DNA from: Arthrobacter sp. B6
GTDB lineage: Bacteria > Actinomycetota > Actinomycetes > Actinomycetales > Micrococcaceae
Direction: 5' to 3'
Assembly (NCBI RefSeq): GCF_001663775.1
Contig: NZ_KV467168.1
Location: forward strand, 3,028,780-3,092,779
Length of the DNA stretch: 64,000 nucleotides
Shown here in pieces: positions 1 through 8,884 of this stretch. The notes under the pieces were generated by a model that saw nothing but the letters and a program-made list of their open reading frames with translations, did not search any database and was not told where the DNA came from. The translations under genes were made by a program, and so were the position numbers. The stretch's first letter is position 1; every line of letters begins with the position of its first letter.

Positions 1-215
1 ACTTCGTAGCGAGGTCTGTCACCCCAATTGGGAGCGTCGGGTGGTCCTTGTGTCAGATATGGCATTCCTTCGACGGCTAAGAAGATGAGAAATTTGACTG
101 CTGACATCACGTACGAGCCCAGTCCACGCCTCTGAATACGAAGCGTATATTTTCGCCAATGTATGCAAAGATAAACTCGAAATATGATTGAGCTTGCCTA
201 AAACTGGGGAAATGC
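1..215. other. Upstream region of the ATPase operon, no gene identified
   Basis: This stretch is less G+C-rich than most of the window. Two short frames are open from the left edge, closing near position 80 and at 86-88, so the tail of a truncated upstream gene could be present, but nothing recognisable can be read. The promoter of the downstream operon should lie here. I see no convincing -35/-10 pair. Confidence 0.3.
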
Positions 216-2678
216 GTGTCGTTGGTAGTAGAGGAAGAGCAAAGTGATGCTCTCACGATGTTTTCATTTGAGGAGATCGTCCAGGAAATTGCTCTTAAAC
301 GAGCATCGGCACGCCAAGGTGCCGAGAGTTGGGACCGGCTTCATGCCGTGGCGTCGGAGCTTGCTGGCTCATCTGAAGGAAGCACACATTGGTTGGAGCC
401 GAACCGTAGTTGGCACCTTGAGCGGATCTCCATAGATAATTATCGCGGCATTCTGAACGAAGTTCCGCTCGAACTTCTCTTTGATCCCACACCAGGAATC
501 ACCGTTCTGCATGGACTGAACGGGGCGGGAAAGTCCAGTATTAGCGACGCAATCGATTTGGCACTTAGTGGCACTGCGGCCGCCCCGACTGGCGGAAAAG
601 CTGGTAAGGCTGCTCTATGGGACCCCATACATCTTGCAAGGGGATCGTCATCGGCGCGTGTCGAAGTGACCCTGTCCTCGCGGGGAGAATATTTGGTTGT
701 TGCCACAGTTTTGGGAGAATCAGGCCTCGTCGAATCCCACGAAGCTCGCCTCGTAGGACCTAACGGCTTGGAGCCGGTGGATCTGGGATCAAACTGGCAT
801 CAAGCATTGGCCAGCCATCAACCCGTCTTCGCTTACGCATCACTTGAACGACGGGTGCAGTTGAGCAAAGATCTCGCGACCTACTTCGAGGGACTGCTGG
901 CCTTGGGTGGAAGCTTCAACGCTATTCAAGAAGCCATAACACTTCGAGGAAACGCGTCCGCGGAGGCGCTAACCCGGTGGCGCAGGGCGAAGGAAGAAGC
1001 CATGCGTGCTCTTTCTCAGGTCGACGACGAACGAAGCGCTACATGCAAATTCACCCCCCTTGGTCCCGTGCCTGAGCCCACCTTGAGTGATTCCAAGGAC
1101 AAGTGGTTGAAGGAAGCAGGCCTGCTGGAGTCGGGATTGAGTTCAGCCTCCTTACCGGACGACAGCCGGGAACGACTCTCGGATGCGGCTAGGAGTGTTC
1201 AAAACACCATTAGGTCTTTCGAGCAAGCTGGCACCACTGCCGAGCAACTTTTATCAGGACCTCTCGAGCAACTACACGATGAGGCTAGCAGGCGTCATCT
1301 GGATGTCGGTACGTGCCCTGTCTGCGAGGACGGGGGCTCTGGCTGGCTGGTAACTCTGGGTGAAACGGTAAAACGCAACCAGAACTTGGCGTCACTTAGG
1401 GCAAAGGTCGGGTCCGATACGAAAGCGTTGGCTGCCGTTGCAGACGAACTATTGACACCCGTCCTCAAAGTAGGTTCTCAGGCCGAGCCGGGTGACTCCA
1501 TCAAAGCGTTGAGTTCTTCGGGGCAGAAGCTGCTAGAAAAATTCTATGCCGCACGTGAGTCAGGACTCGCCACTCAGCACTCAGTCCTGACAGCAACGGC
1601 GGACCTGGCGGGTTGGCTTCGTTCTGATGACGCGCAAACCCTGGTGAATGAGGCCGTAGCGCGAACCGATGCAACGAAGCAATGGCTTATTGCCAGGGCA
1701 CGAGCAGTCGAGAGATTTGCGGCTGTTTGGGAAGCGGACGGAGTTTCTGCTGCAGAGTCGGCCAGCTGGGTAGCGACTTCGAGCCGGGTGGAGGAGCTGC
1801 GAAAACATCTGCGGAAGAGGCGGAGTGACTCCCTTGAAGGGAAAGCTGGCGCACGGGTGATGGAACTTCTATCTGATGCCGAGCTCAAGCTGAAAAGCAT
1901 CAATGTTCTTGCTACAAAAGCATCAATGGAACTGGTCGACCGAAACGACAATCAGGTTGATCTTGGAATGTTGAGTGCAGGACAGAGAAACGCTGTCCTG
2001 CTAGCCCCACTGCTCGCGTCAGTAGACGCTGGACCGTTCGGGTTCCTCATTCTCGACGACCCTGTTCACGCTTTCGATGAGCTGCGGATTGATAGGCTCG
2101 CTGCCTTATTGGCCGAGCTCGCGGAAACGCGTCGTGTAATCGTGCTTACGCATGATGATCGATTAAAAGAACATTTGGCCGCCAGGACCTATGACTGTGA
2201 CACGCGGTTGGTTGATAGGTCCGGCGCCACAGGAGCCGTTGAAGTCAAGGACAGTAGCCACTTTTGGGATCAGTTGCTCCAGGATGCTCGGACTGTACTT
2301 GACTTGTCACTCGAAGAAACTGGCACCACTGAGGATGTCACAGACTCAATTCGCGGACTGTGCCGAATGAGTATTGACAATGCGCTCAGGACGTTTGTCC
2401 TTCGGAATGCCGTCCTCTTCGGTCGGGACACGGAAACCGATCTCACAGAGCTCGACAAGGCTTACACGACTGAGAAACGGCTGGCGGTAGCGGCGGACTT
2501 TTGGCAGGGCACAACTTCTGCTGGCACTAATCCTGTAAGACGCGCTGAGCAAAAATGCCAGACATATCTTTCGTCTTGGAATCAGTCAGTTCACGGAAAT
2601 CCTCAATTAAGCAATGCCACAAAAGAGGAAATCCGCGCGGCGCGAGATGCTTGTAAGGCGTTGGCAGCTGCTTCATGA
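216..2678 (+). CDS. Rad50/SMC-like AAA ATPase with CxxC hook and HEPN-like C-terminus
   Basis: An ABC/SMC-type ATPase of 820 residues with a GTG start and a GGGGA box 5 nt upstream. Visible motifs: Walker A GLNGAGKS at 100-107; a central helical region carrying CPVC at 367-370, like the zinc hook of Rad50 and RloC; signature LSAGQ at 586-590; Walker B FLILDDP at 610-616; and the H-loop THDD at 645-648. The last ~130 residues are helical and end in a WNQSVHGN segment that resembles HEPN or RloC/PrrC-type C-termini, but the arginine of an Rx4-6H site is missing. Related ATPases act in DNA repair or phage defence by sensing DNA ends or driving a nuclease. The stop overlaps the next start (ATGA), so the gene is translationally coupled to the HEPN-like and exonuclease genes. 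A defence role is inference. Confidence 0.85.
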   Translation: MSLVVEEEQSDALTMFSFEEIVQEIALKRASARQGAESWDRLHAVASELAGSSEGSTHWLEPNRSWHLERISIDNYRGILNEVPLELLFDPTPGITVLHGLNGAGKSSISDAIDLALSGTAAAPTGGKAGKAALWDPIHLARGSSSARVEVTLSSRGEYLVVATVLGESGLVESHEARLVGPNGLEPVDLGSNWHQALASHQPVFAYASLERRVQLSKDLATYFEGLLALGGSFNAIQEAITLRGNASAEALTRWRRAKEEAMRALSQVDDERSATCKFTPLGPVPEPTLSDSKDKWLKEAGLLESGLSSASLPDDSRERLSDAARSVQNTIRSFEQAGTTAEQLLSGPLEQLHDEASRRHLDVGTCPVCEDGGSGWLVTLGETVKRNQNLASLRAKVGSDTKALAAVADELLTPVLKVGSQAEPGDSIKALSSSGQKLLEKFYAARESGLATQHSVLTATADLAGWLRSDDAQTLVNEAVARTDATKQWLIARARAVERFAAVWEADGVSAAESASWVATSSRVEELRKHLRKRRSDSLEGKAGARVMELLSDAELKLKSINVLATKASMELVDRNDNQVDLGMLSAGQRNAVLLAPLLASVDAGPFGFLILDDPVHAFDELRIDRLAALLAELAETRRVIVLTHDDRLKEHLAARTYDCDTRLVDRSGATGAVEVKDSSHFWDQLLQDARTVLDLSLEETGTTEDVTDSIRGLCRMSIDNALRTFVLRNAVLFGRDTETDLTELDKAYTTEKRLAVAADFWQGTTSAGTNPVRRAEQKCQTYLSSWNQSVHGNPQLSNATKEEIRAARDACKALAAAS

Positions 2679-3100
2679 CGGCAAACGGTGCAACCAATAA
2701 AGCGGAAACGCGCTTGGCAGTCATTGACCTGCGCCTCCGGCTAGAGCAAATTGCCACGCGGGCCGTGCTGGATGCCTTCCCGAACCAACCAGTCACCGTG
2801 GACCAAACCAACATTCGAAGTCGCCTGGCCTTCGTCCTCGTTGCCTACGAAGCACGGGAGGCACCATCCGAACTACTTGGCCTACTTAGACTTGCGCGCC
2901 ACATCTATCGGCGAACATCGGATGTTCTCCATGGACGTTCAAGCATGGTAAATCTCCCTGCAGTACTCCTTTCGGAGTGGGAAGCTGTCGTCCTGCGACT
3001 CGAGGCCATAGGCCGGTATAGCGATGCAGCTGTCCAAAGCTGGGATCGAACTGCCCAAACTAGTACGGGCTCGAAACGGGGGAATTTGTGCGTGGAATGA
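2675..3100 (+). CDS. Small HEPN-like protein
   Basis: A predicted all-helical protein of 141 residues. The sequence RRTSDVLHG gives R80-x5-H86, which fits the Rx4-6H active-site motif of HEPN ribonucleases and toxins, followed by G87-R88. Its start overlaps the ATPase stop by an ATGA, and its own stop overlaps the exonuclease gene, so all three products are probably made in step. HEPN proteins next to ATPases are common RNA-cleaving effectors of abortive-infection systems. That family assignment is from the motif and context only and could be wrong; a structural partner of the ATPase is the alternative. Confidence 0.7.
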   Translation: MTANGATNKAETRLAVIDLRLRLEQIATRAVLDAFPNQPVTVDQTNIRSRLAFVLVAYEAREAPSELLGLLRLARHIYRRTSDVLHGRSSMVNLPAVLLSEWEAVVLRLEAIGRYSDAAVQSWDRTAQTSTGSKRGNLCVE

Positions 3101-4275
3101 ACTTTACTGCCATCGATTTTGAGACAGCTAACAGTCAACGTGGTTCGGCGTGTGCGGTCGGTCTGGCCCGGGTTGTAAGCGGAGAGATTGTCGAACGGGC
3201 GTCATGGCTAATCAAGCCACCCAGGGGCATCGATCGGTTTGAGCCTCGGAATGTCGGCATTCACGGCATCCGCGCACAGGATGTTGTGACCGCCCGAGAT
3301 TGGGAAGCATCACTCGCAAGCATCTTCCGATTCGCCGCTGGCGGGCAGTTCGTGGCCTACAACGCCAAGTTCGATGCGAGCGTGATGAGGGCCGCTACGG
3401 AAGCGACTGGACTTGACCTGCCACACCACGAGTTTTATTGCGCACTCGAACTCGCCCAAGAGCATCTGGTTCTCCCGCGTCACAGGTTGAATGACGTCAG
3501 TGATCATTTGAATCTTCCGCCGTTTGAACACCACGAAGCCGGTGCGGACGCGATCGCCTGTGCCAGGGTTGTGCTTGCCATTGCGCGCATGGGACAACGT
3601 CAGTCAATTGCTGAAATGTGGACGACCCCAGTCGGCGCGAAAAAGACCACGCGCCTGGATTCGAAGGGGGCGCGAACGCCGGTTGGCGGGCAAATCAACT
3701 ACACGACCGAGCGAAGCCTCCGTCTGGCTGAGCTGCCGCAACCTAATTCCTCTGCCGACCCGCAGCATCCATTTTTTGGTCAAACGTTCTGTTTTACCGG
3801 CGAGCTGCAGAGTTTTTCGAGGCTTGAGGCCATGGCCGCGGTCGCGGACTTTGGGGCTACGAACCGTCAGGGCGTCACCAAAAAGACAAGCTATGTCGTC
3901 GTCGGGCGGTCAGACTCTAGGCACTCGGCATCGGTTGGAGATCTGGGCGGATCCAACAAGGAGCGCAAGGCCCTCGACTACATTGCTGGCGGTCAACAAA
4001 TCACAGTGCTGGGGGAACGTGAGTTCCTGCAGTTTTTGACAGGCGCGAGAGCCAACAATCTGGTCTTGCCATCGGTGCCTATGGATTCGGCTAACCTTTC
4101 TGGCGCCACACTCAAGCCCACGGCTATGACGATCGGTCGTCCTGCCTCTACGACGACCGCGTCGAGGCCTGCCGCCGCAGACTCAGGTCTGCATTCAGTT
4201 CGGAACGGCTTGGAGAAAGCTCCCGAGGGACCTCGATGGCTGGTCGTGCTGAGGCGGATTCTTGGGCTGAAGTAA
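3088..4275 (+). CDS. DEDDh 3'-5' exonuclease with BRCT domain
   Basis: The N-terminal ~170 residues form a DnaQ/epsilon-type exonuclease: ExoI motif IDFETA, ExoII motif AYNAKFD, and ExoIII motif HHEAGAD with the histidine of the DEDDh subclass. After a linker, a BRCT domain follows at roughly residues 228-313 (FCFTGEL, the KKTSYVVVG strand, and ALDYIAGG near its end), a fold that binds DNA ends or nicks. The C-terminal ~80 residues look disordered. The start is either GTG 3088 (GGGGGA 4 nt upstream) or ATG 3097, which makes an ATGA overlap like the previous junction. It likely degrades nucleic acid for the ATPase/HEPN system. Confidence 0.85.
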   Translation: MRGMNFTAIDFETANSQRGSACAVGLARVVSGEIVERASWLIKPPRGIDRFEPRNVGIHGIRAQDVVTARDWEASLASIFRFAAGGQFVAYNAKFDASVMRAATEATGLDLPHHEFYCALELAQEHLVLPRHRLNDVSDHLNLPPFEHHEAGADAIACARVVLAIARMGQRQSIAEMWTTPVGAKKTTRLDSKGARTPVGGQINYTTERSLRLAELPQPNSSADPQHPFFGQTFCFTGELQSFSRLEAMAAVADFGATNRQGVTKKTSYVVVGRSDSRHSASVGDLGGSNKERKALDYIAGGQQITVLGEREFLQFLTGARANNLVLPSVPMDSANLSGATLKPTAMTIGRPASTTTASRPAAADSGLHSVRNGLEKAPEGPRWLVVLRRILGLK

Positions 4276-4339
4276 CTATCGGTCAGGCCGACTTTTGAAT
4301 GATGGTCGCCGCCTGTGACTTCGGGAGCGGACAACCCAA

Positions 4340-4373
4340 GCGGGCGACGGCCGGAGGTCCCGCCGTCGCCCGC
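4340..4373 (+). terminator. Strong G+C hairpin after the exonuclease operon
   Basis: A 12-bp perfect stem (GCGGGCGACGGC and its complement) with further pairing towards the loop, 65 nt downstream of the exonuclease stop. It is the most divergent member of the GACGGCGGG-type hairpin family found across the window. There is only a weak T-run, so termination would rely on stem strength. Confidence 0.6.
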
Positions 4374-4563
4374 TCCTTCGCGTTTCAGCAGTTACTGCTG
4401 GAGGTTAAGCAGCATCCGGTCCTGCCTGCCCAACTGCTGGACGGCGATTTTCGTCGCGTCCCCTTCGTGTAGGTAGAGGAAACGTGGTGCAGTCCAGGAT
4501 CCTAAACGCCCACCCCCGTCGTAGCACATCGAAACACGGCGCAACATTTCGGCGTGTCGCACG

Positions 4564-4569
4564 TAACCT
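4564..4569 (+). promoter_or_regulatory. Possible -10 box for a leaderless metH transcript
   Basis: TAACCT fits the actinobacterial TANNNT -10 element and ends exactly 6 nt before the metH ATG, where no Shine-Dalgarno sequence is visible. This suggests the transcript begins at the start codon. No clear -35 box and no cobalamin riboswitch were seen in the ~200 nt upstream. Confidence 0.4.
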
Positions 4570-4575
4570 GTTTAG

Positions 4576-7500
4576 ATGCCTCGTTTTGCGCTTGATATTG
4601 ACTCCGTCCCCCGCCCCGTCCGTTCGCAGGAGCTGCTGGACGCCGTGAACCACCGGGTTGTCATTGCCGATGGGGCCATGGGCACCATGCTGCAAGGGCG
4701 GGAACTGTCCCTTGAAGAAGACTTCCTGGGCCTGGAAGGCTGCAACGAGATCCTCAACCACACGCGTCCGGATGTCCTCGCGGACATCCATGACGCGTAC
4801 TTCGCCACAGGCATCGACGCTGTCGAAACCAACACCTTCGGCGCCAACTGGTCCAACCTCTCCGACTACGGCATCGACGACCGGATCGAAGAGCTCGCCC
4901 GCAAGGGTGCGCAGATCGCCCGCGACCGAGCCGAAGCCGCAGAAAAAACAGACGGACGCATGCGGTGGGTCCTGGGCTCGATGGGGCCGGGCACCAAGCT
5001 CCCCAGCCTGGGGCACACCAGCTACGACTACCTCAAGCAGACCTTCGCCCTCCAGGCCGAGGGACTCATCGACGGCGGAGCGGACGCCTTCCTCATCGAA
5101 ACCAGCCAGGACCTCCTGCAGACCAAAGCCGCGGTCAACGGCTGCAAGCAGGCCATCGTGACCCGCGGCATCCGGCTCCCCATCTTCGTCGAGGTGACCG
5201 TTGAAACCACCGGAACCATGCTGATGGGCTCCGAGATCGGCGCCGCGCTCACCGCGCTGGAACCGCTCGGCGTCGACGCCATCGGCCTGAACTGCGCCAC
5301 CGGCCCGGACGAGATGAGCGAGCACCTCCGCCACCTCTCCAAGCAGTCCTCCGTGGCCATCGCCTGCATGCCCAACGCAGGTCTACCGGTGCTCGGCCCC
5401 AACGGCGCACACTATCCGCTCTCACCCAGCGAACTCGCCACCGCGCACGAGCAGTTCGTCAAGGAATTCGGCCTGGGCCTGGTGGGCGGCTGCTGCGGTA
5501 CGACGCCGGAGCACATGGCCGCCGTCGTCGAACGCCTTGCACCCTTCCGCAACGGCGCCTCGGTCGCCAGCGGCGGGCGGGGCGCCGACGGCAGCCGCGT
5601 TCCCACCGAGAGGGAAGCCGGCATCGCTTCGCTCTACCACCACGTGAATTTCGACCAGGAGCTGTCCTACCTCGCCATCGGTGAGCGCACAAATGCCAAC
5701 GGTTCGAAGGCGTTCCGCCAGGCGATGCTCGAAGAGCGCTGGGACGATTGCGTCGATATTGCCCGCGAGCAGGTCCGTGTAGGCGCGCACCTGCTGGACG
5801 TCTGCATCGACTATGTGGGGCGCGACGGCGTGGCCGACATGAAGGAGATCGTCTCGCGTTTCGCGTCGGCCTCCACACTCCCGCTGGTCATGGACTCCAC
5901 CGAACCGGCCGTCCTTCAGGCCGGGCTCGAACACATCGGCGGCCGCCCGGTGGTCAACTCCGTCAACTACGAGGACGGCGACGGCCCGAACAGCCGCTTC
6001 GCGCGCATCATGCCGCTCGTGAAGGAGCACGGGACCGCCGTGATCGCCCTGACCATTAACGAAGAGGGCCAGGCACGCACTACCGAGGGCAAGGTTGCCA
6101 TCGCCTCCCGCCTCGTGGACGCCCTGGTGGGCGAATGGGGGATGCGCGTAGAAGACATCATCGTGGACGCGCTGACCTTCCCCATCGCCACCGGCCAGGA
6201 AGAAACCCGCCGGGACGGCATCGAAACCATCGAGGCCATCCGCCAGATCACCACGAAGTACCCCGGCATCCAGACCACACTTGGCGTCTCGAACGTGTCC
6301 TTCGGCCTGAACCCAGCAGCGCGCATGGTCCTGAACTCGGTGTTCCTGCACGAAGCCGTGCAGGCGGGCCTGACCAGCGGCATCATCGACGCGGCAAAGA
6401 TCGTGCCGCTCGCGTCGCTGCCGGAGGAGCAGCGCAAGGTGGCCCTGGACCTCGTCTGGGACCGCCGGGAGTACGACGCCGACGGCAACATCACCTACGA
6501 CCCCCTGAACATCATGCTGGACATGTTCGCCGGCGTCGACACCGCAGCGCTCAAGGACCAGCGCGCCGCCGAACTTGCTGCGCTGCCCACCGGCCAGCGA
6601 CTGGAGCGGCGCATCATCGACGGCGAGGGCAAGGGCCTTGAAGAGGACCTCGACCTGGCACGAAGCGAAGGCATGACCCCGCTCGGCATCATCAACGACC
6701 ACCTGCTCGAGGGCATGAAGGTGGTGGGCGAGCGCTTCGGCGCCGGCGAGATGCAGCTGCCCTTTGTGCTGCAGTCCGCCGAGGTGATGAAGAACGCCGT
6801 GGCCCTGCTCGAGCCGCACATGGAGAAGTCGGACTCGTCGGGCAAGGGCACCATGGTGATCGCCACCGTGCGAGGCGACGTGCATGACATCGGCAAGAAC
6901 CTGGTGGACATCATCCTCACCAACAACGGCTACAACGTCATCAACATCGGCATCAAGCAGGGGATCGCCGAGATCATGGCCGCGGCGGAGGAGCACAACG
7001 CCGACGTGATCGGCATGTCCGGCCTGCTGGTGAAATCCACCGTGGTGATGAAGGAGAATCTCGCGGAGCTGCAGTCCCGTGGCCTGGCGAAGAAGTGGCC
7101 CATCATCCTCGGCGGTGCGGCGCTGACCCGCGCCTACGTGGAACAGGACCTGGCGGAGCAGTTCGACGGCGTGGTGCGCTACGCGAAGGACGCCTTCGAG
7201 GGCCTCTCACTCATGGAACCGCTGGTCCGCGTAGCACGCGGCGAGTCGCCGGACGACGTCGGCCTTCCGCCGCTGAAGAAGCGCATCCACAAGGGAGGCG
7301 CGAAGTTTACGGTGACCGAACCGGAGGCGATGCCCGGCCGTTCCGACGTCGCCGCCGACAACGCCGTGCCCGCGCCGCCGTTCTGGGGCACCCGCATCGT
7401 CCGCGGCGTGGCGCTGCACGACTACGCGGCTTTGCTCGACGAGCGCGCCACGTTCATGGGGCAGTGGGGGCTCAAGCCCGGCCGCGGCGATGACGGCGCC

Positions 7501-8226
7501 TCCTACGAGGAACTGGTGGAACTCGAGGGCCGGCCGCGCCTGCGGTACTGGCTGGACCGCATCCTCGCAGAGGGAATGCTTGATGCGTCCGTCGCGTACG
7601 GCTATTTCCCGGTGGTCTCCGAGGGTGAACAGGTGGTAGTGCTGCACCACGGGGAGGATCACGACGGCGTCCTCGGCACCGCGGGACTGCTCGCCCCCGA
7701 TGGTGGTTCAGGCGGTCCGATCGGCACCGAGCGGCTGCGTTTCGACTTCCCGCGCCAGCGCCGGGACCGGCACCTGTGCCTGGCCGACTTCGTGCGGTCA
7801 CGCGAATCGGGCCAGATCGACGTGCTGCCAATCCAGCTGGTCACCGCCGGTTCAGCGATCGATGAGGTGACTGCGGAGCTGTTCAAGGGGAACCACTACC
7901 GCGACTACTACGAGCTCAACGGCCTGGTCATGCAGCTCACCGAGGCGCTTGCGGAGTTCTGGCATGCCCGTATCCGCACGGAGCTGGGTTTCGCCGCCGA
8001 GGAGCCCAAGGACAAGGCGGGGTACTTCAAGCTCGACTACCGCGGTGCGCGCTTCTCGCTCGGGTACCCCGCGTGCCCGGACATGGAGGACCGCCGCAAG
8101 GTGACGGAGCTGCTGAAACCGGAGCGGATGGGCGTGATCCTCAGTGACGAGCTGATGCTGCACCCCGAACAGTCCACCGACGCGTTCGTGTTCCACCACC
8201 CGGAGGCCAAGTACTTCAAGGTGTGA
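4576..8226 (+). CDS. metH: Cobalamin-dependent methionine synthase
   Basis: Transfers the methyl group of 5-methyltetrahydrofolate to homocysteine by way of cobalamin. At 1216 residues it has the full-length MetH architecture. The homocysteine domain opens with ADGAMGTML and holds the zinc ligands C240 and C306/C307 (GLNCA, GGCCGT). A pterin-binding domain follows (AIGERTNANGSKAFR). The B12 domain carries DVHDIGKN with the axial ligand His near 770. A C-terminal AdoMet reactivation domain has RGARFSLGYPACPD. No break or missing module is visible. It is a single-gene unit between two hairpins or remnants, apparently translated from a leaderless mRNA, and works in the same pathway as the MTHFR-like gene at 50.4 kb. 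Confidence 0.97.
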   Translation: MPRFALDIDSVPRPVRSQELLDAVNHRVVIADGAMGTMLQGRELSLEEDFLGLEGCNEILNHTRPDVLADIHDAYFATGIDAVETNTFGANWSNLSDYGIDDRIEELARKGAQIARDRAEAAEKTDGRMRWVLGSMGPGTKLPSLGHTSYDYLKQTFALQAEGLIDGGADAFLIETSQDLLQTKAAVNGCKQAIVTRGIRLPIFVEVTVETTGTMLMGSEIGAALTALEPLGVDAIGLNCATGPDEMSEHLRHLSKQSSVAIACMPNAGLPVLGPNGAHYPLSPSELATAHEQFVKEFGLGLVGGCCGTTPEHMAAVVERLAPFRNGASVASGGRGADGSRVPTEREAGIASLYHHVNFDQELSYLAIGERTNANGSKAFRQAMLEERWDDCVDIAREQVRVGAHLLDVCIDYVGRDGVADMKEIVSRFASASTLPLVMDSTEPAVLQAGLEHIGGRPVVNSVNYEDGDGPNSRFARIMPLVKEHGTAVIALTINEEGQARTTEGKVAIASRLVDALVGEWGMRVEDIIVDALTFPIATGQEETRRDGIETIEAIRQITTKYPGIQTTLGVSNVSFGLNPAARMVLNSVFLHEAVQAGLTSGIIDAAKIVPLASLPEEQRKVALDLVWDRREYDADGNITYDPLNIMLDMFAGVDTAALKDQRAAELAALPTGQRLERRIIDGEGKGLEEDLDLARSEGMTPLGIINDHLLEGMKVVGERFGAGEMQLPFVLQSAEVMKNAVALLEPHMEKSDSSGKGTMVIATVRGDVHDIGKNLVDIILTNNGYNVINIGIKQGIAEIMAAAEEHNADVIGMSGLLVKSTVVMKENLAELQSRGLAKKWPIILGGAALTRAYVEQDLAEQFDGVVRYAKDAFEGLSLMEPLVRVARGESPDDVGLPPLKKRIHKGGAKFTVTEPEAMPGRSDVAADNAVPAPPFWGTRIVRGVALHDYAALLDERATFMGQWGLKPGRGDDGASYEELVELEGRPRLRYWLDRILAEGMLDASVAYGYFPVVSEGEQVVVLHHGEDHDGVLGTAGLLAPDGGSGGPIGTERLRFDFPRQRRDRHLCLADFVRSRESGQIDVLPIQLVTAGSAIDEVTAELFKGNHYRDYYELNGLVMQLTEALAEFWHARIRTELGFAAEEPKDKAGYFKLDYRGARFSLGYPACPDMEDRRKVTELLKPERMGVILSDELMLHPEQSTDAFVFHHPEAKYFKV

Positions 8227-8555
8227 GTTCGTGCTGGTCCTGCTTTAATGTCTTGACCTGCACATACAGTGCCAGCGTATAAGTACGTGCCTCCCAAGGC
8301 GCAGAGACAAGCATGGGCGCCGCGCTGGACACCCAAAAACCAGGAGCGGACCTAGCCGCTAAGGCTTCTGCCTGCCGGAACAGGCATTGTCGGGGGAAGT
8401 CTGGTACACGTGCAGGACATGCCGGACGCAGAAGAGTTGGCTCTACCTACGCACAAGGCAGGCTTCGAGCCTTGGAGTTTCATGAGTAAGACTCTTCGGT
8501 TGGAGATGCAGACAGTGTCTGGACAATGCCCCGAAGGCTCGTGGAATACAACCAG

Positions 8556-8705
8556 CCCTTCGGGCTTTTGCACGTTGATTCCGAAACGCTGGAGCGGACG
8601 CCGAAGGCTTCCTACTTTTGGCTGCAGGAACTCATCGAGGAACGGGATCCTGCTACTGCGTCCGGGGCGCTGCTGCGAGGCAGCAGTGCCCCTGATTTTG
8701 ATTGA
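8556..8705 (+). pseudogene. C-terminal remnant of a GH1 beta-glucosidase
   Basis: The frame from 8556 reads PFGLLHVDSETLERTPKAS and then an FWLQELIEER segment before the TGA at 8703-8705. This is the conserved C-terminal signature of family 1 beta-glucosidases (FGLxxVDxxTxxRTPKxSxxWY). The preceding bases no longer encode the rest of the enzyme, so only the last ~50 codons survive. The remaining 8227-8884 interval holds nothing else I can recognise. Confidence 0.65.
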
Positions 8706-8884
8706 TGCGGGTATTGCTAGAGGAATGGCCCTTCCTGTTGAAGCCGGGACAGGTGGATCGACCGCGCGGGGCCTTCGGTGTGGAGGTTTGAGGAAATTGC
8801 CAGCAGGCCCCTGAGGTCCTCTTCGCTGCAACGTGTGTCACGGTCCTTCCGCCATGGCCGTCTTCTCCGGGGATCGTGCCCGGG

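Noticed and set aside
4276..4575. Cobalamin riboswitch upstream of metH
   Set aside because: I looked for the B12-box (GCCACTG-like) and supporting helices and saw none.
5422..6996. A 524-codon minus-strand frame inside metH
   Set aside because: A His/Asp/Val-rich shadow of the metH reading frame with no domain.
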